64,000 bases of DNA from Haliclystus octoradiatus (taxonomy: Eukaryota; Cnidaria; Staurozoa; Stauromedusae; Haliclystidae), in the NCBI GenBank assembly GCA_916610825.1, contig OU744452.1, positions 1,709,543-1,773,542 of the forward strand. Direction: 5' to 3'. The notes beneath the pieces are model-generated. The model was not told the origin of the DNA, ran no database searches, and worked only from the letters and a program-made list of their open reading frames with translations. Shown here piece after piece: positions 34,601 through 49,600 of this stretch (positions within the stretch are counted from its first letter, which is position 1; each line of letters starts with the position of its first letter). A program made the position numbers and the translations under genes.

Positions 34601-37600
34601 CTGATTGGTTAAAATAAAAAACAGACAAAAATTACAGCAACAAGAGAACAATGGGAAATCTTGCTCGGGATAGAGATAAATGTCTATCTTCTATCCTATA
34701 CTTCTTTTATCCTTTAATCATCTAATATTGAGGTACTATATTGATGACACTTAGAAGCAAACGTTTGATTGTACTCTTGTTTCAAAACATTATTGAAACA
34801 TTACCGTAACATTATCAAAATATTAATGAACATTATTAAAACATTGCTGAAACATTATCAAAACATTACTGTAACATTATTAAAACATTACCCCGTAACA
34901 TTATTAAAACATTACTGTAACATTATCAAAACGTTACTGAAACATTATCAAAACATGTGTGATTTCACTGAATTGAAGATCACATGTATTTAATTCAAAG
35001 TTTCATGGGAAAGCTATTGATTCCAGGAGACTAAACTTTTCTGCTGAGAAATGATCCCAGCCAGTAGAAATGTAGAGAAATTGACCACTATTTGCAGGTG
35101 ACTTAATATACAGGGTTGATTTAGTAGAAAATACTGTTTTAGACATACCAAGAGTAGCAACGGTATGCAGGCTATCTTTATATACAGGGCTGATTCACTA
35201 GAAATACCATTCAAGACATATCAAGAGGGACCACTATATGCAGGTGGCATCTATACACAGGGCTAATTCAAAAGAAAATCTTATTGTTGACATACCAAGA
35301 GTAGCCACTGTATGCAGGTGGGGTTTATTTACAGAGTTGATTCAGTAGAAAATACTGTTTTAGACATACCAAGAGCGACTACTATATTTTTACAGGTGGT
35401 CTTTATATACAGGGTTAATTCAATAGAAAATATTAGTGTTGACATTAATATCTAGAGTGACCAGTGTAGACAGGTGGACATTATAGAAGGTTTGACTGCT
35501 GTATTTGTTTCTATTGACAATGTCTGTCAAAACGTTTAAAATACACTTACACTTTGGAATTGATGAAAGCATTCTCAAATCGTTTCCATTTTTCAATTCT
35601 AACATATGTATGATGTCTGCAATGAAACATCAGAAAATATAATCAAATATCATCAATAACTAGAGTGATATTGGACATCCCAAACAGGTGGTCTCTCCAT
35701 TCAGGGTAAGTCTTCAATATAATGAGAAAGAAATGCCTTACCTGTTGGTGGAAATACCAAATTGATTGGTATTAGTTTATGTTCTTTGCCGCATGGAATG
35801 TAGTCCTTTTTAACATCACATGAAAACCAACATGGTATTTCGAATATGTGAGGATTCAAAATTGACATTCCAAAGCAGCTGGGGCATATTGATTGTCGTT
35901 GAACACAACCAAGACCAGGAAGACTCTTGAAAAACTGATCTGCAATCTAAAGTAATTGAAATTTGGATATAATCATTGAGCAAGATGGCTATTCTTTATG
36001 TAGAATATTGTAATGAAAATCATAAAAAATTGAACCTTGAAGATTGGTATGACAGACTTCCACAAGTCATCGATATCTGCCTGATGGCATCTTCCTTTTA
36101 AAACCAATTTTCCACAACACCCATCACTTTGAATGGTACAAAATACTTTGCATTTCACTTCAATTCCAAGGAAAGTATCTTGCCAAGCAACAGAATGACT
36201 GAATTCATGATAAATACTTGCAATGAAACGCTCAAATGAGCCGACAGGTAACGGAGAAACAATGGAGTTAAACTGAGAAATAATCTCAACCTGAAAATGA
36301 GCATAAAATACCACACATCAATGCACACACAAGTCGAGCGATATGACCGCAATGATGTCCAATGAGAGAGAGTATGTTTGCAGATAAAGTATTCCATGTT
36401 GGAAGTGTTGGATTTGATTAGTTTTAAATTAAAAAACCTTTCTTTCATAGGACTGACCATTTTCAATTTTAATGGGATCAGACTCAAAAATAGCTCTGCT
36501 ATGCTCGGACTCATGGTGAATGATATAATAATCAAAATAAACCAATTGAAATCAAATTCAATAGAATATCAAATCAATCAAATCATCATGCAAAGAAAAA
36601 TCAAATCAACTTCAATAAAATAAACAATCAAATAAAATAAAATAAATTAAAACAAAAAATAGCTCCGCTACGCTCGGACTCATGGTGAATAATATAATAA
36701 TCAAAATAAACCAATTGAAATCAAATTCAATAGAATATCAAATCAATCAAATCATCATGCAAAGAAAAATCAAATCAAATCAAATTCAAAAAAGTAAATC
36801 AATCCAATCGAATGATATAAAAATCAGATCAAATAAAAAAATCGACTTCAATCAAATAAAATAAATTATAACAATATCCAAATAATATAATAATATAAAG
36901 AAAAATATATCCAAATAATAAATCAAAGAAAAAAGAAAAAAAGAAAAAAAGTTAGGCAGACCGATGGGATTGAACCCAAGACCCCGCACGCCTAATGCAA
37001 ACGCTTCACCACTAGACCATACCAAGATAATAACAAATGAAGTGATTTTCACTACTTATAATACAGGTGTGAGCTGTAAATGACGTGCGAAATTGTCTCT
37101 TCTTAAGGTGATGTTGCAGCAGAATTAAAGCATTTTAATAAACCAAATAAAACCATGACGACTAGCTTAGCAGTTTGATGTAATAAATAACTTCAGAAAA
37201 CAATACAAACAATAAACATATAATACTGTCCTGTCTAAGCCCCCAACCAAATGATGAATTGTCGGTTCAAAAGTTCTCATGGTCAAAACACAAAAATAAT
37301 TATCTTCGAAGTTTCACCTCAAATAGTGATGTTACAGAACGATTAAAATCTTTCATTAACCATTTCAAATGACGAGAAGAAAACAATCATGTGTTCTACC
37401 AATGAAGAGATAATCACGATGTAAACTAATCCAGGAGTATTAGAAAACATTTCATTTAAAAATGCAATTGTAATCTCGCTAAGCTGCGAGTCGGTTATCA
37501 TGGCGGGCAATGGAAAAAAAATTTTTGTCAAAAAAATTTGGCTAAAAATTTGGAATAATCACACAGCATGCCCATTGTATTTTTAACAATAAAATGGTGT

Positions 37601-40600
37601 TTCTTGCGCAATCGTTTTTTGTTCGTCCTTTGTTAGCACGCAAAGCAGTGTGTTGAACGTTATTTCAAAAGAACAATAGATTTAGTCAAAAATGAAATGA
37701 AAACGTTTCCACCATGACAGTTTAGACTCAAGGTCACTTACGTAACCATGAGTCAAAAATCAACTTCAATCAAATAAAATAAATTATAACAGTATCCAAA
37801 TAATGTAATAATATAAAGAAAAATATATCCAAAGAATAAATCAAATAAAAAAAGGAAAAAATGTTAACGCAGACGGATGGGATTGAACTCCAAACCCCAT
37901 GCGCCTGGTGCAGGCGCTCCACCACTAGACCATACCAAGATATAACAAACAAAGTGATTTATACTACTTATAATACAGGTGTACAAACAATACAAACAAT
38001 AAATATATAATACTGTCTTGTCTAAGCGCTCAAACAAATGATGAATTGTCGGTTTAAAAGTTCTCATGGTCAAAACACAACAACAATTATCTTCGAAGTT
38101 TCACCTCAAATAGTGATGTTACAGAACGATTAAAACACCAACACCAACATGGCCGCCAACAGAAAAGGTTAGTAAAATGTCGCCTCATTGAAAACGCTCC
38201 TCACCGTGATTCCAAAGGCCATGCTAGAATCTGAACAATAACTCAGTGAAGTCTAGGCGGATATTGCGCAATCGATGATTGTCTATGTGTTGTTTGCGGG
38301 CAAAGCAGTAGACGATTTGCTATTTACACAAAAATCACGGTAACGGTCACAATCACGGTGGCCATGTGTGAAAACGTAGTCACAACATAATATATAAGTC
38401 GCGCCCATAATCACGCTTTCGTAACCGTGATTTACCAATTTTTTTGAACCTGATAGCATAGACTCATGGATAACTCCGTAACCATGAGTCAAAAATTACA
38501 ATATTGGAATTTATATCGGCTAGAAATGGTTCTAAGAATCCCAACATCACACAGCACTATTGTAATTTTTATGGGCACAAAATTGGAAGTTTCTCAAATT
38601 GGGGCCTGGAGAGTCCCGTAACTACATAGTCCATCTAATTATGGTTGCTACTTACCATCTCTACTTCTTTTTGTTCTGGCCAATGCTCCGCTAGGAGATC
38701 GTTTGTAGCTGGTTTAAAGTACCATGGAACAAGTAACGTCATCAAAGGTATGCCAGCCCAATCCTCCTCAATACCAAGATTGATAACAAGGTTGAAACGA
38801 CACAAGATGTCAATGAGGAAATGAAACATGTCATTGTTGTTTGTGATGTAATCAATTTCAGACCAAATACATCTGCAGCACACAAATAAATAAAACATTG
38901 ATCGCAAACAACAACTAGGCCCTTTCTCCTACAAGGATTACAAAATAATAACAACTATCATTATTCAATTACATTATTCAGCCAGGACTGTGTTTGCGTT
39001 ATGCACCAAGGTTGTAACTAATCACCAGCAATACAAACAACCAGCAGGGGTTGACCAGTTACGGTATTTAAGTTCTTAGATGAGTTCTTGGCAAGGCAAA
39101 AGAATCTGTCACAGTCGTTTAAAGGCATGCAATTTGCTAGAAAATCACAAGGATAGAGAGTTTTTCAGTCTAGCCCACCAAGCCTCTCTTTAAATTACTC
39201 TTTGCTGATTCGTCCCCAGAAAATCTTGGCGTCGAATCACAGCCCTTGTAAGACAATAGTTTTTACACCTTTCCACCCCTATGCTTGGTGAATCAGCAAA
39301 AGCAAGCTGTTGTCTTTGAGTTAGCAAATTATGCTATTTACCAAGTTACATTTTGACAGTGAGTCTGCGAGCAGGCTAGTCTCTATACTGCCATAAATTG
39401 TAAATCAAAATACAAACTTCAAAGCGCACATTTTGTTGCTTTTTAAATAACCGATGCTGGTCCGATTTTCAACAATATATTCACTGGATATTGTTTTCTG
39501 TTGCTGAACGTGAGTTATCCAGACGCAGGAGAAGTAATTTCAGATATGTAAGAACAATGGCATTTTATCTGTGTTTAATATCCGGCATTTTATATGTGTC
39601 TGCGTTTTAGACCCGCCGACAGAGGCAGCTGTAATAGCCAATTTTCTTTCTTGATTTTCTAATATATAAATCTATAAGACCAACTTTCAGCATTCTTAAA
39701 ACAAAACTTGGGATTTGGATAGGCTTACCTAAGTAGTTTTGTGCTGAGCCGTCCATTCTCTAGTAGATCTTCTTTAAGTTGAATAAAAACATCAGATGAA
39801 AGTTCGTAAGATTCAATGAATGTATCCTTGAATTTCAAATTAGTTTCATTGTTGTGGTTAAATACTTTCTTCAAAACAACAATAAACCATTCGGGATCGA
39901 CAAATAAAAACAGATCCAATTCTGTCCCATAGCTGAAGTACAACACAGATCCGATTGTATCAAAGTATTGTAAAGCTGAGATTATCATTTCTTTAGTCAT
40001 ACCAAATTTGACTTTGACTGCTTCAATAAAAACATCTAACTTGATCACCGGGGTAGTCGTTCTTTGATTGACACAATACTCTTCTAGCTCTGCGTAAACA
40101 GTTGGAATTTCTCGCCCTACCAGTGGCATCACATCTGAATTGGTAAGGACTTTTATAAGTTCTTTTCTCAATTCACTAATACCATCAAGTTTACCAAATG
40201 AAGAAACTGGGATCATTTTGATTGAATCCGAAGACACCATTAACTGAAACATAATTAAAAGGTATTGTGGTTGGTTCAAGTGGGTACAATTGGTAAATTT
40301 ATACCAAGATGACATGTTTTGACACGCCTTGAGATATAAATGCTTTTCTGAAAAGGTATCTTAGAAAAGGTAAAAATAGTACCCCCAGTTCTCTCCTTGA
40401 TTATATTGATATGAACATACTGTAGTCAATTTACATAGGTTTTGTAGCAAACATTCTGTGTCTGTAACTTGTGTGTGTGCATGTGCGTTGCGTGCTTTTC
40501 CAGGAAATGCGTCATAATTTATCACCTTCTTGTATTACTTTATTACATTGTATCCAAGTTACTTCAACTTTTAAAAGATATGTTATGTTCTGTGATTGGT

Positions 40601-43600
40601 TTAATAATGCTGCTTGACATTCAAATAAATAATCATACAAATCATTGCTTGATTGCCATTTCTGTTACTGAAAAGAAGCATGATAGCCTGGTATGTAGAT
40701 ACAACATATGCCTCACAAGTCTCATTAGAAAAAACTGTCATCCTGTCTTTGCAACTCACCTCATCACCAAGTTGTAGTGCTGAACTAATATGTTTTTTCC
40801 ATTTATCAGATACATGAGTTACACGGGAAGATTGATCATCACCGTGGATATTGTCAAGGCGACTTGTTTCTAAATCCTTTTCTCTTTTATTAACATCTTT
40901 CCACACATTTTGCATCACATGCTTACACTTCTCCTTAATTGAAACCTTATCTTTACATAAATCCAAATGAGTTGGTACAATGAGAATGGTAGCATCTGGT
41001 GCATGAGCCAATATTACACTCATCCAGTTGCCAACATTCTCTCGGTAGTATTCAGGTGTTACTTCGTATTTGTAGAGATCCAATACAAGAAGAAATAGAC
41101 AACCTTGAAATTAATTTAACATATTATGAGACAGATGGTTCTGTAAATGTAGACTAACCTTTGAATATGAAAGTGAGCAGATCATGGTATTGCTATGAAT
41201 CTTACACGTAGTTAGTCTGAACAAAAGCAATTGACGCACAACTACAGCCGACCCTGCTAAAGCAATCACCAGTCTAAATGACCATAAATGATTTTCTATA
41301 GCATCACCTTACATATGTCAAGGCAAACTGTCTTTAGTATATGCTTAATTCCTTTAGATTGTAAACGTGGCTCCCATATACAAAGCTCTCAACCCTCTCG
41401 ATTTTGTCGAAAGTCTCCCTATTTCAAGACTACTCTTCCGCTCTCCCGATTTAAGCAAAATCCTCCCGCTTATTTGATATTATGTTCCTTATTCTGAATA
41501 ATCAATAAATTGGCAAGTTTATATCATATTTTGTTTATTAACATACGCTTTTCGGCTCTGAAATGATGAAAAAAAGCCAGCATAAAAACATTGTAATAAT
41601 TGTACCTTCATAAAATTGTAAGCAAAAACGTGCAAACGTGACTTTGTCAGGCTTTTATCCTTAATGTTATTAAGGTTATTTTAAAATGGCCAGGGTGCCT
41701 TCACAGAAATCTCCCTATATTTTGTCAAAAAGGTTGAGAGCTCTGCATATAAAGGCTTCACTCCACAATTCAATCTGACAATCTGATTATTACAGTCACC
41801 TATTGAATAGAACAGTATATATTTCTTGGATCCATAAATTTATTTTGAACAAAATTGAGAATTTATTTGTTTTATGGTATGTTTGTCACTTCTGGCCATA
41901 TAGTTGAAAAACTAAGCTCGAGACACCATACTTCTATTTAAAATTCAGATTTGTTATGTTAGATGTTCTGAACAAAATATACTACCCTTTATGTTCAAAA
42001 TGGTTTCAAGGAATTAAAATCACAATTTTAGCTATGATCAAGGTATGGTCAGAGGGAATGCCTAAAGCTGGGAAATAGCAAGGTGACCCCATTTAAAAAA
42101 AAAAGAAAATTATCAATTTTCTTTTCTTTGATGTGCGGAAACATAATAGATTAAAAATAGACTAAAAAATTCAAGAGATATTCAATAATTAAACAATAGA
42201 AACATCTATCAGTATGATGTGTATAATTGTGATGAGATACGTATAATTTTCATTATGAATAAACCGTCTAAAGAACATTCTTAAGAGAAACTCAGAGTAA
42301 AGAACTACATTTGTAATCTCTGAGTAAATCTGGATTATAGGACCACCAGGATTATCGTTATTCCAGTTCACGTCAGATTTACAAAAAAAATAGAAAGAAA
42401 TTTGCAGAAAAATTTTAAACGAGATCAATTGTATTTTGCGTTCCTGTAAATAAGTGTACCAAGTGGAAATACATTGTTTTGAGCGATTGATTTTAGGTTT
42501 AGTGAATACAGCAGCAACTATTCAGCGATCTGGTGTTTGGATATTCGACCTAAAGACATTCAGACATTATTGAAATTTACGCCTGCAATCTTTTACTTAG
42601 TTATTATCGTCGATTAATGGAACTGTTTGCTTGATTGATGGATTTACTGTATTTTGTATGTGTCTGTGTCATCTACGTTGATTATTTTTCAAATGATATA
42701 GGTCTACCATTGTATGTAATTGATTGCATTGTCAATTTAAAGGTTGAATTAGAATGAGTTGAAAACAAAGAATAAAGTTAAGTTTTGATTATTGTTATTA
42801 TTAATCTCTTAGTAATTGTGTTTTGATTAATATATTATGTTGTCGTGTGTATTTATATTGTAGTTGCGTGTTCAGTTACTTCAAGTATGTGACCAATTAT
42901 TATAAATTAAAATGTAGGCCTACATATCAGGTAATTTAAATGGGAATTTCCATATTTAGAGTTTATAATTTAAGATATTTTGTAGCTAATACGGTCTCAC
43001 GACACTATATATACATAGTAAGATACATTACCATCAATGATAGCTAAGCAATGATAACTGTGAAAGATGAATGGATACAAAATGATGATGATGACTGCAT
43101 TAATAATTCTCTCGGGTGGGTGTGAGAATCCAGCCAGCAAGCAACTAACAACTACATACGATTTCTTTGCATAAACCGGGGGATTTTATAAATAATACCA
43201 AACTAAACCAATTTTTTAAAAAATAAAAAATAATTTTATGCTGAAATTTTGAACATTTGAGAATAATAGTTGGTGATAATCAGTACGGTGGGTCTAAACA
43301 GCTGAAGTGCGGAAAAACGCGAAAATCATTGTTTCAAACTGGCGGCTTTTTAGGGATTGCAGAAACTTCACTTGCGGCATCTTGCGGTGATTCTATTGTC
43401 ACGCTCTTTGATAGCCTTTGTATACCTACCAATTCTTCTATTAATTAATACGCTATGACGATTATTGCTTGCATGCTAGTTTACAAAAAATTATAGTCTT
43501 CAATATTTCAATTATCGTTGATTTAACATATTTGCCTTTTCAGCGTAGAATGATCAGAACCTGAACTTAGATCGAAATCACTGTTCATAAGATCGCGTCT

Positions 43601-46600
43601 AATAGATTTCAACCGCTACCAAAATCAAAGAGTAATTTAGCAAAGAGAAAACAATGAAAGTTAAATTATTGCATAAATATGATAGTATGATGTTCTATAG
43701 CTTTAGTCTAAATTATGTACCTAATATTTAACTGCCGAATGATTTTATACAAATATGCCCTTTCAATTAGTATTTTTTACAAAGCCATTTTCTTTGAATA
43801 TGGTATTTGAATAATGCTATCAAAATTATGACATCCTCTATTTTTTTAAATTATGTACTTAATATTTGACTGTCCTTTCCGATTGATATTTTTGTTTCAA
43901 GTAATCCTGTAATAGTGAAGTTGAGTGCTAACACGAGGATGTTCAGGTGGCACTACTATAACACTGCTAATTGAAGAGAAGTAAATGAAATCAAAGGGAG
44001 CCTCAATTCAAATTCAAGTTCATGGTTCGAGTAAGTTCCAATGTTTATTTTTAAACTGATATGATCCCCATCGATTTTTCAGATATACATGTATAACAGA
44101 CCAAGATGAGCGAAAAATAACAAGCTTGATAGTTGTTTAACAGTACTGCCACCTTAACAGCCACGTGTTAACATTCAATTTCACTATTATTGCTATGGAT
44201 TACTATGGATTCGTTGAAACAAAATGTCAATTGGAAGGGACAGGACTATTTGTGTGAAATAAATTGGTAGCTGAATATTAAGTACATAATTGAAAAAAAA
44301 ATAGAGAATGTCACCAAACTTTAATTTTGGCTGCGGTTGATATCTATTAGACGCCATATGATGAACGAGGATCTAATCTAAGTATCTTCTGATCATTCTA
44401 TGCTGAGAAGACAAATATGTTAAACCAACGATCACAATTGAAATTTCAAACACTATTAGGGATGCACGGGAATGCTATTCCGGCTGTGGCTGAAAAACCG
44501 AAAATGCTGGTATGATCGGCCGGAATTCGGTTTTGTTCCGGCACATTTTTTCTTTCGTTTGAAGTTCTTATACGACATTTGATCACCAAAAACGAGTTGA
44601 AATTGCTTACTTTGGAATATAGAATCATTTTTAAAACAAATTGACCATCAACACAAATGATTGCTCCTATTTGATTTCATGTTTAATCATAAAAGGCAAT
44701 CAATTTATCTCTTCTCCACTCCAGTAGTAGGCCTACTACTTTGTACCCGACTTCGTAAAACAAATCGAAGGTTGAAAAGAACAATATTTGTCTCTATTTA
44801 GGAAAAAATAATTGATACCAAGGAAACATAATTTTCATGCAACAAACATGTCCGTCCAATTTATTTGACCACATGGTCTGATGATTTATCTGGAAGCGAG
44901 GTTTTTTTGAAAATGAGGCAAAGCAATAAAATGGCTGCAATCAGCGGAAAACTTTGTAGGACTCCATTTTAAGACTTATCAAAGACAGTAAAGGCTATAT
45001 GATGCATTGGAAACAGGATGGAATCAATTATTATTTTGATTTATGTTATCAAATATGATTATTTGTTACATTTTATGTGTTTATAAGAAATGGCCGAAAT
45101 AACCGAAACGGCCGAAACTGAAGTCAAAATTCGGCCAAACCGAAATGCCGGCAAAACGGTCGAAATGCCGGAATTTTATGCCGAAACGAAATTTCGGTGC
45201 ATCCCTAAACACTATATTGTATAAACTAGCATGCAAGCAACAATTGCCATAGTGTATTAATCAGTAGAAGATTTAAAGGTATAGAAAGACTATCACAGAG
45301 CGTGAAGATTCTGCAATCCCTCAAAAGCCGCCAGTTTAAGACAATAATTTCCGCGTCTTTCCGCTGTTAAGACCCACCGATATTCAGTATAATTACAGGA
45401 CGTTTTCAGTTTACAGTGAAATTCAATAAAAATGCGTCAAACTAGAAAAAGCTGCGATTGTCCGTGATATGAAGGGAGCATCGTTGATTATATGTTGTGA
45501 CAAGTCCTGCACAATAAGCTATGAAAGCAGTGATTTCATTGAAATGGATCAAGCTTCTAGTTTTTAGTTGCTAGTTGGCTTCCAACACCCCCCCTAATTG
45601 TTCACCATAACATGGCTAAGTTTACAAGAGAGAAAAAACCCGGGTTTCCAAAAGTCTCTCAAAAGTCCACCTTCGAAAAGTTTAGATTGGGTATCAGTTT
45701 ACACAAGGATAGATTTATCTATTTTGTCTGAATAAAACGCTGTAACTCCATTATTTCTTGTCAGTTTTTCGTCGAAATTGGATTTTTATACTTCTTTGAT
45801 TCTGTAGTTTCAGATCGATATGTTTTTTTTTATTTAAATCATTCAAATTAACTTTTGTTATTCAGATCTAATTGAATTCCATGTGAATTGACACTGCTTT
45901 TGTAAATAATGCATTTTGAATACATGTTATTCACGATTATATCTGGGAAATACAGATTCATTGAATAGTTTTACTAAACTATAGTATTTTATCCTAAAAC
46001 GAAGCCAAGAGGTTGCCAATATTTTCATGCCGTATCGCCGTGAAATGGAAGTGGACTTTTGTAAAAACGGGTTTTCCATAAATCACTGTTTAGACAACAG
46101 AAAGACCCGGGTTTTGCAACGCATCAATGTGATACGAATTACGATCTAAACAGTTTCAATTGAAAACATTTGCAATCTGGTATTTTTTTCTGTCCATGAT
46201 TAATTATTGGTATCTATTACAGGAATAAAACAATAATATACGGTACAGATGCTGTGACATAATAATCACAAACAATCAGACAACCATGCAACGCAGCAAA
46301 ATGTTGTATTCACTACAACTAAATCCGTCGCTCACAACGCTCACATATTCCCGCACGGCATACTCATTTACATGAATGCAGAATACAATAGATCTCTTTG
46401 TAATGCTATGACAATATATTAGAGATACAACAAATATGAAAGAACGAAGATTTGATTATGGCATTATCTATCTCCTCCCAGTCTTTGCAACTCACCTTGT
46501 GAAATGAAGAAGGAGTGTGTGATCATGTACTTTCTCTGTCCTGCACAGTCAACAAATAAAACTTCCAAATCATCTATTTCAGGTCTAACTTTCCATTTGC

Positions 46601-49600
46601 GAAGATCGATTCCCTCCGTTCTACATTTATCATCAATTTTCTCTTCTTTGCAGTTAATCAATGCATTACATAAACTGGTTTTTCCTACAATATAAACAAG
46701 GAGATAAAATTCAATCAAATTATGAGATCCAATAGCTTAGACATGAAGAATGACATATATTGCGCTTTATGTATGTTCACAGGAGTATAGTAGTATGTTT
46801 TTCAATATTTTAGTATACCGTCTGATGATCGTGAAATAAACACGTGTAACTTGGAGTTACGGGGGAAGGCTTTGTCTCATCTTTGTCTCAATTTTATATT
46901 ATGCTCTATTTTAACAAACATTGAGCACTGGACGCAAACGGCCACAACTACATCGGCCTTACTGAAGGAGCATTCAAATCGTTTTACGAAACATAAGTCG
47001 TCATTTACCAACACAAAATATGAAAATCGCACTGAGTTGTCTAAATACATCTGGTCACTAAAAGATAACGGAAAATCATTCTTCGTCAAATGGTCAATTC
47101 TATCAACGGCAGTGCATACAACAACTGTTCCAACAATCGTTCCTTCTTTACATCTGGTAGAATTGGCAACTGTATTATTCAGCTCTCAAAGCTACTCAAC
47201 AGCAGGAGTTGTTCTACCTACCATCACTGGGTTGTTACATCAACTAAAGGAAATGTCATTCACTGAGCTACGAAGCAATTCCAGACGAAGAACTGCCACT
47301 ACCTGTCCTGGTCAATTATTCAGAGATGCCTTGGTCAAATCATTAAAAGAAAGATTTAATGTGGACCTCATCGAAGGAACAAGACTTGACCGCAACAAAC
47401 AACCTATAATAATGTTCATGAATGAAGAAGACACCGACACAACAGATGAATTACCGTTTCACGTCCTAGCATCTTTCATCGATCCGCGATTCAGATCGAG
47501 TTACTGCTCAACGAACCATAACTATTGAATTGGCTTCAAGAATGATTGAGGGAATACCTGAACGAGATGTGGTTGAGATTAATGGAAACAATGCTGCTCC
47601 GATTGAATCGTCGAAAAAGAAATCTAAAACTCAATTGGCATTCCAGATGCTTCTCCAGCCGTCTCAATCACAAGCGATGTCAGCCAATTTGAGTCATGTA
47701 AATGAAAGCGTAAAGGAAGAAGTGTTCAGGTATTAGCTAGAGTCACCGATTGACATTAATGAAAATCCATTGGAATGGTGGAAGGAGAATTGTAAAAAAT
47801 ATAATCGGTTACAGAGATTAGCTAAATGCCTTCTTGCAGCTCCACCAACTTCTGTACCGAGCAAACAGATATTTAGCAAGGCAGGACTAATTGTTAGGAA
47901 GCAACGAGCGTCGTTGAAACCAAGCGTTGTTGATGGCCTTATATTTTTAAATAAAATAAGATGTAACTAATTATTAGTAATAAACAATATGATATTGATA
48001 AACTTTTAGTTACGTGCTCATTTTAGTTTTCTACATTAATTTAATTTTAATTTATTTAAACGCCTATTTCTGTAATTGCTGTTTAATTCAATTTATTATG
48101 AATTCCGTACCTTACTTGAATAATTATTATGTTTTATTTTATTGTATCGTAATTTTATTTCCTTATTAAACTTCATCCAACTGGTATTATATTACTTTTA
48201 TATTACTTTTTGCACTCATGTTGATAAATGTTTTGGATTGTTATCAATAGCGCGATTTTTCTATTGTTCTATTGTTCTCTTCGGGTAACCGGTTGTCCGC
48301 CGGTTTTTGAAAAAGGTTAACCGATTGTCTAAAATTCGCCACCGTCTCACCCCTAATTAAAATTTTCCCTTATTATCTCACGTATAACTTGGAGTAGACT
48401 GAGCACCACAGAACTAAAATTTCTCCGGGCAACTTGAAATTCACATAAAATCTTCATAAAGAATACAATAAATACTTTCCCGTTTCTTGTTTTGGTCAAA
48501 TTTTTATTGTGGAGCTCACCAGAGATGAATTTATAATTCATTTCACGGTCAGAGCCTTCTCAATTCATACATTTTTGTGTTTTTTGCCATGCTTCTATGG
48601 ATTTGCGAAATCTTGGGAGAACAAAAGAATCAAAGACCATGAAGCTCACATGCAGCATTTTCTCAAAATGATAAGGAGGCTTTGACCGTGAATCTTGAAA
48701 ATATAAATTGGATTTTTGAAGGGTTTTAGTTTTGTGGCGCTCGGTCTTAAGGGGTTTGGTTGCCCATTTCCTGATGTTGGATGGACTTCAAATTTTGGAT
48801 CACTTGTTCGTAGAGCAAGTCAAACGTGAAAATGGATTGTGCAAGGAACATTATATTTTGAATGTTCGTTTTTTTGGACCAGTCTAAACAGCAGTCATAA
48901 ATTCTGTTGATACAGAAATCTTACTGAAATAACATGGATTTATCATTTTAGAAACTGAAAAGATGATTACACAATTTCAGAGGTGTTGTTGTGATTCGTT
49001 GATGATCATTTTTGGAGGAGAAACAGCGGAAGTCATATCTGAAACTGTAAATTTGAGAGAGAAAATGCTGAAAATGATAATTTTAGAAAAAATATTCTGA
49101 CTCCAGCTTGAATGAATCTGTTGGGCATTCAATTCAATTTGCATAAATATTTAATCAAAGCTGTGGATGATAAATATGATAAAGTTGTGTTACATTCTGA
49201 AGATCTCATAGCTCGTGCAAAATCATAACTTCATTTCTGAATATATTTTTGATAACCGTTTCTAGTTTAGCTAGCTCTGATCGCTTCTTTGCATGAAAGA
49301 GCTAACTTAAAACTCAATGTATATAGTGTCTGTGCTGAAGCTGTCAAATATTTCCACTCAATATGTATTTACATACTATTGAAATTCCTTACAGTAGTGG
49401 CAAATGAAAATTACTATAGAACTAGTTCTTTCGAGACAAAACAATTAGTTATAAATGTTTTATAAATGTTTAATTTTAGGATACATGCAATGTATTTTGG
49501 TACTCATTACATTGTATTATATAATTTTAAATGCTATTAAGGACATTTCTAGTTAGGTCCATAATGATAGGTACCTTTTTCCTTGCCTTTTTCATATTAA

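Larger units (their letters stand above)
41104..46495. other. 5.4 kb intron between Roc exons, transposon-rich
   Basis: Carries three inverted-repeat elements (41376-41750, 43286-45379 with a nested hAT MITE, 45633-46115). The parts 41751-43285 and 46116-46495 show nothing recognisable. Confidence 0.7.

Noticed and set aside
34769..34993. Short Lys/His/Leu-rich ORF
   Set aside because: It is translation of the AACATTA minisatellite.
36952..37026. Functional tRNA gene
   Set aside because: A and B boxes are good, but the acceptor and T stems do not pair.
44877..44900. Additional CTGATGA box as a hammerhead
   Set aside because: No GAAA box or pairing stems at the required spacing.
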